A stretch of 30,813 nucleotides of DNA from Chryseomicrobium palamuruense (lineage in GTDB: Bacteria > Bacillota > Bacilli > Bacillales_A > Planococcaceae): assembly GCF_042649045.1 (NCBI RefSeq), contig NZ_JBHSEF010000002.1, positions 1 through 30,813 on the forward strand, written 5' to 3'. Position numbers and translations under genes: made by a program. Under the pieces are notes generated by a model that saw only the letters and a list, made by a program, of their open reading frames with translations, did no database searches and was not told the DNA's origin. Of this stretch, positions 1 to 7,501 are shown in pieces. How positions within the stretch are numbered: position 1 is the stretch's first letter; each line of letters starts with the position of its first letter.

Positions 1-19
1 CGTTTGAGACAACTTTTAA

Positions 20-48
20 AGTATACCAACTTCCGAACCGGAAGTCAA
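20..48 (-). promoter_or_regulatory. Probable rRNA-operon promoter P2 (sigma-A), reading out of the left edge
   Basis: On the minus strand the hexamers are TTGACT (43-48) and TATACT (20-25) with exactly 17 bp between them, preceded by an A/T-rich stretch. It is the inner of two tandem promoters. In Bacillus subtilis the gene after gyrA is the rrnO operon, whose transcription starts from tandem promoters, so this pair is inferred to drive a 16S-23S-5S operon just beyond the window. The rRNA itself is not visible here. Confidence 0.7.
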
Positions 49-93
49 TAACTTTTTTCATAGTCATGTATGCCTTGCCTTAGCGACCTACTT

Positions 94-122
94 ATCATAA
101 CAAGAATAGGTCCATCCGTCAA
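94..122 (-). promoter_or_regulatory. Probable rRNA-operon promoter P1 (sigma-A)
   Basis: Minus-strand TTGACG (117-122), 17-bp spacer, TATGAT (94-99). It lies 74 bp upstream of the second promoter and immediately beyond the gyrA terminator. Two well-spaced sigma-A promoters in tandem with no gene between them fit an rRNA operon. Confidence 0.65.
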
Positions 123-138
123 CAATGTTTTTCTAAAA

Positions 139-178
139 AAATAAAACTAACTTATAAAATCATAAGTTAGTTTTATTT
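139..178 (-). terminator. gyrA terminator
   Basis: Perfect 17-bp inverted repeat (139-155 with 162-178) and a 6-base loop, only 5 bases past the gyrA stop. The stem is A/T-rich and ends in T-rich sequence on the minus strand, so it can act as an intrinsic terminator in either direction. It separates gyrA from the downstream tandem promoters. Confidence 0.75.
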
Positions 179-183
179 ACTAG

Positions 184-2703
184 TTATTCTTCTATAGTAG
201 AGGTCTCTGTATCTGTTGCTTCCGCCTCTGTTTCGTCAGTTGCTTCCACGCCTTCTAACAGTTCATCTTCCTCTTCTTCTTTTTGTACTTTCGCGACTGT
301 GGCGATCTTCTCTTCTTCACTTAAACGCATCAAGCGAACGCCTTGCGTAGCTCGTCCAGTCATAGAGATATCTTCTACAGCCATTCGGATTAACATGCCT
401 TGAAGAGTGATTAGCATCAAGTCTTCCGATCCATCTACTGTCTTCAACGCACTTAACTTCCCGTTCTTCTCCGTGATCTGGCATGTCTTGATACCATATC
501 CTCCACGAGATTGAAGACGGTACTCAGAAGCTGCCGTACGTTTTCCGTAGCCGTTTTCCGTCACAACCAGAACTTCTTGGTCTTCGCGTAAAATTTCCAT
601 ACCGACGACGAAGTCACCTTCACGGAGTTTGATTCCGCGTACGCCACCTGCTGTACGTCCCATTGATCGAATATCTGTTTCTTTGAAACGAACCGAACGA
701 CCCTGATGCGTTCCAATGATGATATCTTGTTCGCCGTCTGTACGTCGAACCGCCATCAGCTCATCTTCTTCCCGAAGCGACACCGCAATCAATCCATTCG
801 TGCGAATGTTCGCGAATGCCGTTACCGGTGTACGTTTCGTCACACCTTCACGTGTCGTGAAGATGAAGTATTCCGTTTCTTCAAATGAAGACATCGGAAT
901 CATGGCCGTCACGTGCTCATCTCGTTCAATGTTCAATAAGTTGACGAGTGGTAAGCCTTTTGCTGTACGTCCATACTCGGGAATTTCGAAGCCTCGTGCA
1001 CGATAGACTTTCCCTTTGTTTGTAAAGAACAGGATCGTATCGTGTGTCGACGTGTTCAGTAAGTGTTCCACGAAGTCATCTTCGTTGGTTCCCATACCTT
1101 GCACACCTCGGCCACCGCGACGCTGACTGCGGTATGTGTTGACCGGTAAACGTTTGATGTAGCCTTTATTTGTTAATGTTAGGACCGAGTTTTCTTCCGG
1201 AATGAGATCTTCATCTTCCATGATTTCTGCGCCACCAGCCATGATCTCCGTACGGCGAGCATCGGAGAACTTATCACGAATCTCCATTAACTCTTCACGG
1301 ATAATTTCAATAACGCGGTACTCATTTTCAAGAATGAATGTCAATTCTTTGATCAATTCAATCAAACCATTGTATTCTTCTTCAATCTTATCGCGTTCGA
1401 GTCCTGTTAGACGTTGGAGACGCATATCAAGGATGGCCTGTGCTTGACGCTCAGAAAGCTCAAACTTCTCCATTAAGCCACGTTTTGCTTCATCTCCAGT
1501 TTGAGATGCACGGATGAGTGCGATGATCTCATCGATGTGATCGAGTGCAATACGTAAGCCTTCCAAAATGTGTGCACGGTCTTTTGCTTTATTCAAGTCG
1601 AACTGTGTACGACGACGAATGACCACTTTTTGATGCTCAAGATAATGGTAAAGAGCTTCTTTCAAGTTCAACACTTTTGGCTGGTTGTCGACGAGAGCCA
1701 ACATGTTCACACCAAAGCTTGTTTGAAGTTGTGTTTGTTTGTATAGATTATTGAGTAGAACGTGCGTGTTGGCATCTTTACGTAGCTCGATGACAATACG
1801 CATCCCATCTCGGTCAGATTCATCCGCCAAGTGAGTGATGCCTTCAATTTTCTTATCACGCACAAGCTCGGCGATTTTTTCAATGAGACGAGCTTTATTG
1901 ACTTGATACGGAATTTCTTTGACGATGATGACTTGTTTGCCACTCGCCTTCTCTTCGAATTCGACTTTGGCACGCGTAATGATGGATCCGCGACCTGTCT
2001 CGTACGCGCGACGAATTCCACTACGTCCTAAAATGATTCCACCTGTCGGGAAATCCGGACCAGGAATAAATTCCATCAGTTCATCAATCGTGATTGCAGG
2101 GTTTTCCGCAAGTGCAAGAACCCCGTCAATCACTTCACCTAAGTTATGAGAAGGGATGTTGGTTGCCATCCCTACGGCGATTCCGGAAGCTCCGTTGACG
2201 AGTAAGTTCGGATATCGGCTCGGTAAAACCGCTGGCTCTTTCTCTTGGCCATCGTAGTTATCTTTATAATCGATTGTATCTTTGTTAATATCGCGCAGCA
2301 TTTCCATCGCGATTTTGGACATACGGGATTCGGTGTAACGCATCGCCGCTGCTCCATCACCATCAATAGACCCAAAGTTCCCGTGACCATCGACAAGCAT
2401 GTAACGGTAACTGAAATCTTGTGCCATACGTACCATTGCATCGTAAATAGAGGAGTCGCCGTGAGGGTGATATTTCCCCATTACGTCACCGACGATACGC
2501 GCTGACTTTTTATATGATTTATCCGGTGTATTTCCGAGTTCTTGCATTCCATAAAGAATACGGCGATGCACCGGCTTTAATCCGTCTCGTACATCTGGTA
2601 ACGCACGTGAGACAATAACACTCATCGCGTAATCAAGGAACGATGTTTTCATCTCGTTACTGATATTGATCCCTCTTACGCCTTTATTCGGTACTTCTGA
2701 CAT
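184..2703 (-). CDS. gyrA: DNA gyrase subunit A
   Basis: The breakage-reunion subunit of the A2B2 type II topoisomerase that introduces negative supercoils. 839 residues, usual family length. The catalytic tyrosine is Tyr123 in AAAMRYTESR. The quinolone-determining region has Ser84 and acidic Asp88 (HPHGDSSIYD), the arrangement of a susceptible enzyme. The C-terminal beta-pinwheel domain carries the GyrA box QRRGGRG, which is needed for DNA wrapping, and the protein ends in a long Glu/Asp/Thr tail. ATG start preceded by a strong GGGAGGT site. Follows gyrB by 82 bp; that gap contains a 9-bp hairpin. Transcribed away from the origin. Confidence 0.98.
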   Translation of the reverse strand: MSEVPNKGVRGINISNEMKTSFLDYAMSVIVSRALPDVRDGLKPVHRRILYGMQELGNTPDKSYKKSARIVGDVMGKYHPHGDSSIYDAMVRMAQDFSYRYMLVDGHGNFGSIDGDGAAAMRYTESRMSKIAMEMLRDINKDTIDYKDNYDGQEKEPAVLPSRYPNLLVNGASGIAVGMATNIPSHNLGEVIDGVLALAENPAITIDELMEFIPGPDFPTGGIILGRSGIRRAYETGRGSIITRAKVEFEEKASGKQVIIVKEIPYQVNKARLIEKIAELVRDKKIEGITHLADESDRDGMRIVIELRKDANTHVLLNNLYKQTQLQTSFGVNMLALVDNQPKVLNLKEALYHYLEHQKVVIRRRTQFDLNKAKDRAHILEGLRIALDHIDEIIALIRASQTGDEAKRGLMEKFELSERQAQAILDMRLQRLTGLERDKIEEEYNGLIELIKELTFILENEYRVIEIIREELMEIRDKFSDARRTEIMAGGAEIMEDEDLIPEENSVLTLTNKGYIKRLPVNTYRSQRRGGRGVQGMGTNEDDFVEHLLNTSTHDTILFFTNKGKVYRARGFEIPEYGRTAKGLPLVNLLNIERDEHVTAMIPMSSFEETEYFIFTTREGVTKRTPVTAFANIRTNGLIAVSLREEDELMAVRRTDGEQDIIIGTHQGRSVRFKETDIRSMGRTAGGVRGIKLREGDFVVGMEILREDQEVLVVTENGYGKRTAASEYRLQSRGGYGIKTCQITEKNGKLSALKTVDGSEDLMLITLQGMLIRMAVEDISMTGRATQGVRLMRLSEEEKIATVAKVQKEEEEDELLEGVEATDETEAEATDTETSTIEE

Positions 2704-2744
2704 GCTGGTTGACCTCCCATTCTTTCCTCACCTAAACGAAATCA

Positions 2745-2775
2745 CACATCTCGCCTAAGCAACAGACGAGATGTG
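2745..2775 (-). other. Stem-loop in the gyrB-gyrA gap
   Basis: Perfect 9-bp stem, CACATCTCG (2745-2753) with CGAGATGTG (2767-2775), and a 13-base loop. It sits just after the gyrB stop and upstream of the gyrA ribosome-binding site. There is no T-run on the minus-strand side, so it is not a classical terminator; it could be an RNA-processing or stabilising hairpin in a gyrB-gyrA transcript. Confidence 0.5.
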
Positions 2776-2785
2776 GAGCTTGTTG

Positions 2786-4705
2786 TTAAATATCTAGATT
2801 TTTCACATACACAGCGTTGTCTTCAATGAACTGACGGCGTGGTTCCACATCGTCTCCCATTAACTGTTCGAAAACTGAGTCTGCTTCAAGCGCATCTTCT
2901 AAGTTGACTTGCAGCAATGTGCGGTACTCTGGATCCATCGTTGTCTCCCAGAGTTGATTTGCGTTCATTTCCCCAAGACCTTTGTAACGCTGAACGTTTG
3001 GTTTTGGCTGCTTCGGAAGACGATCAAGGATCGCTCGAAGCTGATCATCGCTGTAACAGTATTCAATATGCTTTCCTTGCTTCACTTGATAGAGTGGTGG
3101 CTGTGCAACATATACATAGCCCGCTTCAATCAGTGGACGCATGAAACGGAAGAAGAACGTAAGGAGCAAGGTCCGGATGTGGGCACCATCGACGTCCGCG
3201 TCTGTCATAATGACGACTTTATGGTAACGTGCCTTCTCCAGATTGAATTCTCCGCCAATTCCTGTCCCAAGTGCGGTAATCATGGCGCGGATCTCATTGT
3301 TTCCTAAGATACGGTCGAGACGTGCTTTTTCGACATTCAAGATTTTCCCGCGAAGAGGCAGGATCGCTTGGAAGTGACGGTCACGACCTGATTTTGCTGA
3401 ACCACCTGCAGAGTCACCCTCTACGATGTACAGTTCGCTCTCTGCTGGATTACGAGATGAACAGTCGGCAAGTTTCCCTGGCAAGCTCGATACTTCAAGA
3501 GCAGACTTGCGTCGTGTAAATTCACGTGCTTTCTTCGCAGCGACACGTGCACGAGCAGCCATCATTCCTTTATCGACGACTTGACGTGCAACCGATGGGT
3601 TTTCAAGGAGGAAACGCTCAAACCCTTCCGAAAACAAGCTGTTAGTGATTTGACTGACCTCGGAGTTTCCGAGCTTCGTCTTCGTCTGCCCTTCGAACTG
3701 CGGATTCGGGTGCTTGATGGAGATGATGGCTGTTAGCCCTTCACGCACATCGTCCCCTGTCAAATTGGTTTCAGCATCTTTTAAAATATTATTTTTACGT
3801 GCGTAGTCATTGATGACACGAGTCAACGCGGTTTTAAATCCGGACTCGTGCGTTCCGCCTTCGTACGTATTGATGTTGTTCGCAAAAGAGAAAATGGCCG
3901 CATTGTAACCTGAGTTATATTGCATGGCAATTTCAATGGCAATGCCTTCTCGTTCTGCCTCTACAAAGATAGATTCATGAATAGGCTCTTTTTTCGCATT
4001 CAAATGTTCGACATACGATTTGATTCCGCCTTCGTAGTGAAATGTCTTTTTCTGTTCTTCCCCTTCACGCTCATCTTGGATCGTAATCGCAAGACCACGG
4101 TTCAGGTAGGCCAGTTCACGGATACGGTTTGCTAGAATATCAAATTCATAGACTGTCGTTTCTGTGAAGATTTCAGGATCGGCTTTGAAACGTGTCGTTG
4201 AACCTGTTGCGTCTGCGTCGCCAATCACTTTCAGCGGCTGTGTCACAGCTCCACGTTCGAACTTGATTTCATGGACTTTGCCGTCTCGTTTAACGATGAC
4301 TTCTGCATGCTCAGAAAGAGCATTCACAACGGACGCACCTACTCCGTGGAGACCGCCGGATACCTTGTATCCTCCGCCACCGAATTTTCCACCTGCGTGG
4401 AGTACCGTCATGATGACTTCAACAGCAGGTTTTCCCATCTTTTCGTGGTTGCTGACTGGAATGCCTCGACCGTTGTCTTCTACGCGAATCCAGTTGTCTT
4501 TCTCAATCGTTACCGTGATGTGGTCACAGTAGCCGGCTAATGCTTCATCAATGGAATTGTCTACAATTTCCCAGACTAAATGGTGGAGACCTTTTGAGCT
4601 GGTCGAACCGATATACATCCCAGGGCGTTTTCGAACAGCTTCTAATCCTTCTAATACCTGAATCTGATCCGCATCATACGATGTTTGAATTTCTTTTTCT
4701 TCCAT
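2786..4705 (-). CDS. gyrB: DNA gyrase subunit B
   Basis: ATPase subunit of gyrase, partner of GyrA. The N-terminal GHKL ATPase has EIVDNSIDEALAGYC, the DNGRGIP motif and GGLHGVGASVVNALS. The central transducer is followed by the TOPRIM metal-binding domain (EGDSAGGSA and DADVDGAH), and the GyrA-contacting tail ends in YVKNLDI. From the ATG at 4705 it is 639 residues, matching the family. An in-frame GTG at 4720 would add five residues (MSHLA), but has only a weak upstream site, while AGGTGA lies 11 bases before the ATG. The yaaB/remB gene that separates recF from gyrB in B. subtilis is absent: recF ends 37 bp upstream. Confidence 0.97.
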   Translation of the reverse strand: MEEKEIQTSYDADQIQVLEGLEAVRKRPGMYIGSTSSKGLHHLVWEIVDNSIDEALAGYCDHITVTIEKDNWIRVEDNGRGIPVSNHEKMGKPAVEVIMTVLHAGGKFGGGGYKVSGGLHGVGASVVNALSEHAEVIVKRDGKVHEIKFERGAVTQPLKVIGDADATGSTTRFKADPEIFTETTVYEFDILANRIRELAYLNRGLAITIQDEREGEEQKKTFHYEGGIKSYVEHLNAKKEPIHESIFVEAEREGIAIEIAMQYNSGYNAAIFSFANNINTYEGGTHESGFKTALTRVINDYARKNNILKDAETNLTGDDVREGLTAIISIKHPNPQFEGQTKTKLGNSEVSQITNSLFSEGFERFLLENPSVARQVVDKGMMAARARVAAKKAREFTRRKSALEVSSLPGKLADCSSRNPAESELYIVEGDSAGGSAKSGRDRHFQAILPLRGKILNVEKARLDRILGNNEIRAMITALGTGIGGEFNLEKARYHKVVIMTDADVDGAHIRTLLLTFFFRFMRPLIEAGYVYVAQPPLYQVKQGKHIEYCYSDDQLRAILDRLPKQPKPNVQRYKGLGEMNANQLWETTMDPEYRTLLQVNLEDALEADSVFEQLMGDDVEPRRQFIEDNAVYVKNLDI

Positions 4706-4742
4706 TGCCAAGTGACTCACCTACTCTTTCTAATTGGCACAT

Positions 4743-5870
4743 CTATTCCACATGTGATTTTTCTTTGATCGAACCATGTTCCACATGAAACAATTTGGCT
4801 TGCTGTACGACCTCATGCGTGAGGCCATCTATATTGGTTGTCGTGACAAATGTCTGGACTTTATCTTGAATTGTATTTAATAAGTGTGTCTGCCGAAAGT
4901 CATCGAGTTCAGATAATACATCATCAAGCAGAAGAATCGGCGGTTCGCCCACTTCCTGGTGAATCAATTCAATCTCCGCAAGTTTTAACGACAAAGCGGT
5001 CGTCCGTTGCTGACCTTGAGAGCCATACGTCTGGATGTCGTAGCCGTTGACGATAAACTGCAAGTCGTCGCGGTGAGGTCCGTATAACGTCGTTCCTCTA
5101 TGGAGTTCATTCCGCTTCGATTTTTCAAGCTTATCGATCAGTTGCTGCTTCCATACGTCCGTTGGTGCATCTAAGTCCAGTCCGGCAGTCGACTGATAGA
5201 CAATGTTTAGCTGTTCGAGACCTCGGGAAATACCATGGTGAATAGGCTCTGCCCATGTTTGCAAGAGCTTCATAAACTGCATGCGCTTTGCAATCACCTT
5301 TACGGCAGCCTCGACGTATTGTTCGGTATAAATGGAAAAGGTCACATCATCGAACGAAGGTTTTCCTTGGTTCTGTTTCAAGATGTGGTTCCGCTGTTTC
5401 AAAATTTTCTGGAACTGCAAAAGGTCATGCAAATACACAGGTGATATCTGTCCGATTTCCATATCTAAAAATCGTCTTCTCACCTGCGGACTTCCTTTTA
5501 CAAGATTCAGATCTTCCGGTGCAAACATCACCACATTCATCTGACCGATATAATCGCTCAATCGAGATTGTTCGAGATAATTGACCTTCGCTTTTTTCCC
5601 CTTTGAGGAAATGGTTAATTCAAAAGGGACAGGTCCATATTTTTTATGAACATCACCTTTAATTTTACCATAATCCGCGTCCCAACGTATTAATTCTTTA
5701 TCGTTTGACGTGCGGTGTGATTTCGCCATCGCAAGGACATAAATCGCTTCCATCATGTTCGTTTTGCCCTGTGCATTTTCACCAAGGAAAACATTTACAT
5801 GCTTTGAAAATTCTGCTTCTGCCGTCTCGTAGTTTCGATAATTAGAGAGCGCTAGCGATTGGATATGCAT
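4743..5870 (-). CDS. recF: DNA replication and repair protein RecF
   Basis: SMC-like ATPase that loads RecA on SSB-coated gapped DNA together with RecO and RecR. Starting at the ATG at 5870 gives 375 residues beginning MHIQSLALSNYRNYE, the standard N-terminus. Walker A is GENAQGKT (residues 30-37), the ABC signature lies in YGSQGQQRTTALSLKLAE, and Walker B is ILLLDDVLSELDD. An in-frame TTG at 5888 would overlap yaaA and add six residues not typical of the family. Only one base separates the yaaA stop from this ATG, so translation is probably coupled. The last ~15 residues are slightly longer than in B. subtilis and are encoded over a degenerate parS (4777-4792). Confidence 0.96.
   Translation of the reverse strand: MHIQSLALSNYRNYETAEAEFSKHVNVFLGENAQGKTNMMEAIYVLAMAKSHRTSNDKELIRWDADYGKIKGDVHKKYGPVPFELTISSKGKKAKVNYLEQSRLSDYIGQMNVVMFAPEDLNLVKGSPQVRRRFLDMEIGQISPVYLHDLLQFQKILKQRNHILKQNQGKPSFDDVTFSIYTEQYVEAAVKVIAKRMQFMKLLQTWAEPIHHGISRGLEQLNIVYQSTAGLDLDAPTDVWKQQLIDKLEKSKRNELHRGTTLYGPHRDDLQFIVNGYDIQTYGSQGQQRTTALSLKLAEIELIHQEVGEPPILLLDDVLSELDDFRQTHLLNTIQDKVQTFVTTTNIDGLTHEVVQQAKLFHVEHGSIKEKSHVE
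4777..4792. promoter_or_regulatory. Degenerate parS-like site inside the recF 3' end
   Basis: TGTTCCACATGAAACA differs by a single base (central G to A) from the two perfect parS copies at 16273 and 18771. The change breaks the central CG of the palindrome. It may be a weak ParB (Spo0J) site or a decayed one. Its position about 4 kb left of dnaA fits the origin-proximal distribution of parS in Bacillales. Confidence 0.45.
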
Positions 5871-5871
5871 A

Positions 5872-6093
5872 TTAGGCTTCAGGTCCAATCAGCTTAAATT
5901 TGCCGTGCTGAGGAATCAGGACGACATCTCCTGTACGTAATTTTTTCCCGCGGCGATCTTCTGCTTCTCCATTGACGAAAACCGTGTTCATCTGAAGAAA
6001 AGGTCGTGCCATCCCGCCGGAATCAATTGCGCCAATCATTTTCAGCATTTGACCGAGCGTAATATACTCCGAATCAAATCGAATTTCATTCAT
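5872..6093 (-). CDS. yaaA: S4-domain RNA-binding protein YaaA (RlbA family)
   Basis: Small S4-like RNA-binding protein conserved between dnaN and recF in Bacillales. From the ATG at 6093 it is 73 residues (MNEIRFDSEYITLGQMLKMIGAIDSGGMARPFL...), agreeing with the ~71-residue B. subtilis YaaA in length and in the TLGQ-SGGMA-RRGKKL-GDVV pattern. Two in-frame upstream starts (ATG 6123 with GGAG close by, GTG 6129) would add 10-12 residues. I prefer the shorter form because a likely promoter -10 box (6133-6138) would place the transcript start too close to the longer starts. Ends one base before recF. Confidence 0.88.
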   Translation of the reverse strand: MNEIRFDSEYITLGQMLKMIGAIDSGGMARPFLQMNTVFVNGEAEDRRGKKLRTGDVVLIPQHGKFKLIGPEA

Positions 6094-6132
6094 CGTTCGA
6101 TACCCACTCTTTCTAAAAGTCATTATCACTCC

Positions 6133-6161
6133 ATTTTACCTTATTTTGAGGGATAAGTAAA
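6133..6161 (-). promoter_or_regulatory. Candidate sigma-A promoter for yaaA-recF-gyrB
   Basis: Minus-strand TTTACT (6156-6161), 17-bp spacer, TAAAAT (6133-6138). It begins where the dnaN terminator ends, so genes from yaaA onward could be transcribed independently of dnaA-dnaN. Hexamer matches are 4/6 and 5/6. Confidence 0.45.
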
Positions 6162-6189
6162 AGGAGCAGCCCGGTTTGGGCTGCTCCTT
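6161..6189 (-). terminator. dnaN terminator
   Basis: Perfect 12-bp stem, AAGGAGCAGCCC (6161-6172) with its complement (6178-6189), and a 5-base loop. Lies 8 bases past the dnaN stop. The T-rich tail on the minus strand is short (TTTACTT), so termination may be partial. Confidence 0.75.
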
Positions 6190-6197
6190 GTTTTGGG

Positions 6198-7334
6198 TTA
6201 ATACGTTCGTACAGGAAGAATAAGTTGCAGGATGGCATCATCATGTGCAGATTTCAAAATAAACGGGCGCATCACGCCTGTAAATTGAATCTGAACGTCA
6301 TGCCCTTCAATCGCTTTTAGGGCATCCATCATGTATTTCGCACTGAAGGAAATGACTAGCTCTTCCCCTTCGATTTGTTCTGCCAGCACTTGCTCTTCAA
6401 CTTTTCCGATTTCCGGAGAGTTTGAAGAGACTTCCACAGCGGACTGACCTTGTGTAGTGAAACGGACTACGTTGTTGCGGTCTTCTCTAGCAAGTAGTGA
6501 CGCACGGTCGATTGCCTGGTGAAGCGCGCGACCATTTACCACAACAAGTGTCTTATGTTCAGACGGGATCAGGCGGCTTGTGTCCGGGTAGTTCCCTTCA
6601 AGCAGACGAGAGTAAAACAACACGTTCCCCGCTTTGAAGAGAATCTGTTGAGACGTCAAGACGATCTCCACTGGATCACTGTTGTCTTCCAAAATTTTGT
6701 TCAGCTCATTCAAGCTCTTCCCTGGAATGACGGCATTGTAGGCCTCCGACGGACCATTTTCAAGTTTTGTCGAGCGTCTTGCTAAACGGTGGCTGTCTGT
6801 TGCGACACACATTAATTCGCCGTCTTTAATCTGCCAGTTCACCCCTGTCAGTACAGGACGGCTTTCAGAAGTCGACACAGCAAAGACCGTCTCACGAATG
6901 ATCGATTTCACCAGTTCAGCAGGTATCGTAAACGATTGGTCCTCTTCCATTTGAGGAAGGAGTGGATAATCGTTCGCATCTTGTCCGATTAAGTGAAACT
7001 CGGATTTTCCAGATCGGATATCTGTCTGGAAGTTATTTTTTACTTCAATCATCACATCATTGGTTGGCAACTTACGAACGATCTCATTAAAGAAACGCGC
7101 TTGTAAAACGATGGAGCCAGTTTGAGTCAGCTGGACAATCTGTTCCCCATCTTCTTCCACCGGAATGAATGTTTGAATCGTAATATCCGCGTCACTTCCT
7201 GTAAGGTAAATTCCCTCTTGTTTCGCTTCAATCTTGATTCCCGTTAGGATTTGGACAGTAGTTTTTGAGCTTACCGCTTTCATGACATTATTTAATGCCT
7301 CGAGTAAGCGATCTCGCATCACTTCAAATTTCAC
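6198..7334 (-). CDS. dnaN: DNA polymerase III sliding clamp (beta subunit)
   Basis: Ring-shaped processivity clamp for the replicative polymerases, also a docking site for repair proteins. 378 residues, identical in length to B. subtilis DnaN, with matching landmarks (TGIKIEA, TGSDADITIQ, GSIVLQARFFNEIVRKLP, TGVNWQIKDGEL, ATDSHRLARR, NYPDTSRLIP, and the C-terminal MRPF...QLILPVRTY). Start is GTG, aligned to the family's MKF N-terminus, with GGAG 11 bases upstream. Lies downstream of dnaA across a 167-bp gap containing DnaA boxes and the unwinding element, and is followed by a strong hairpin terminator. Confidence 0.98.
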   Translation of the reverse strand: MKFEVMRDRLLEALNNVMKAVSSKTTVQILTGIKIEAKQEGIYLTGSDADITIQTFIPVEEDGEQIVQLTQTGSIVLQARFFNEIVRKLPTNDVMIEVKNNFQTDIRSGKSEFHLIGQDANDYPLLPQMEEDQSFTIPAELVKSIIRETVFAVSTSESRPVLTGVNWQIKDGELMCVATDSHRLARRSTKLENGPSEAYNAVIPGKSLNELNKILEDNSDPVEIVLTSQQILFKAGNVLFYSRLLEGNYPDTSRLIPSEHKTLVVVNGRALHQAIDRASLLAREDRNNVVRFTTQGQSAVEVSSNSPEIGKVEEQVLAEQIEGEELVISFSAKYMMDALKAIEGHDVQIQFTGVMRPFILKSAHDDAILQLILPVRTY

Positions 7335-7339
7335 GCTGA

Positions 7340-7417
7340 AATCAGCTCCTAATATACATATTTATTTTAAATAAAGAATATAAGTAATAGTAATAGGCAC
7401 TGTGAATATGTGTATAA
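7340..7417. other. oriC unwinding element: AT-rich DUE, DnaA-trios and paired DnaA boxes
   Basis: In the dnaA-to-dnaN direction (minus strand) the order is two adjacent DnaA boxes, TTATACACA (7409-7417, consensus) and ATATTCACA (7401-7409, 8 of 9), a short GC cluster (7397-7400), then CTATTACTATTA. The complement reads 3'-GAT-AAT-GAT-AAT-5' (7385-7396), which is the DnaA-trio pattern. A strongly A/T-rich stretch (about 7350-7384) follows. This is the architecture of the B. subtilis basal unwinding system located between dnaA and dnaN. Confidence 0.8.
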
Positions 7418-7443
7418 GTGCATTTTCCCTTAGAAAAACCTAA

Positions 7444-7501
7444 TTATCCACATGTGCGTAACTTGTTTGTAAGTCAGTCATTAAAAAAGGAGTTATCCAC
7501 A
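7444..7501. promoter_or_regulatory. DnaA boxes of the dnaA-dnaN gap
   Basis: Two perfect TTATCCACA boxes (7444-7452 and 7493-7501, plus strand) and one 8-of-9 match on the minus strand (7453-7461, TTACGCACA). One box abuts the dnaA stop codon. They correspond to the incC part of the bipartite Bacillus origin. Confidence 0.85.

Noticed and set aside
2909..3307. 132-codon plus-strand frame opposite gyrB, and similar frames opposite gyrA, recF and dnaA
   Set aside because: They are antisense shadows of strongly conserved genes, without initiation signals or family resemblance.
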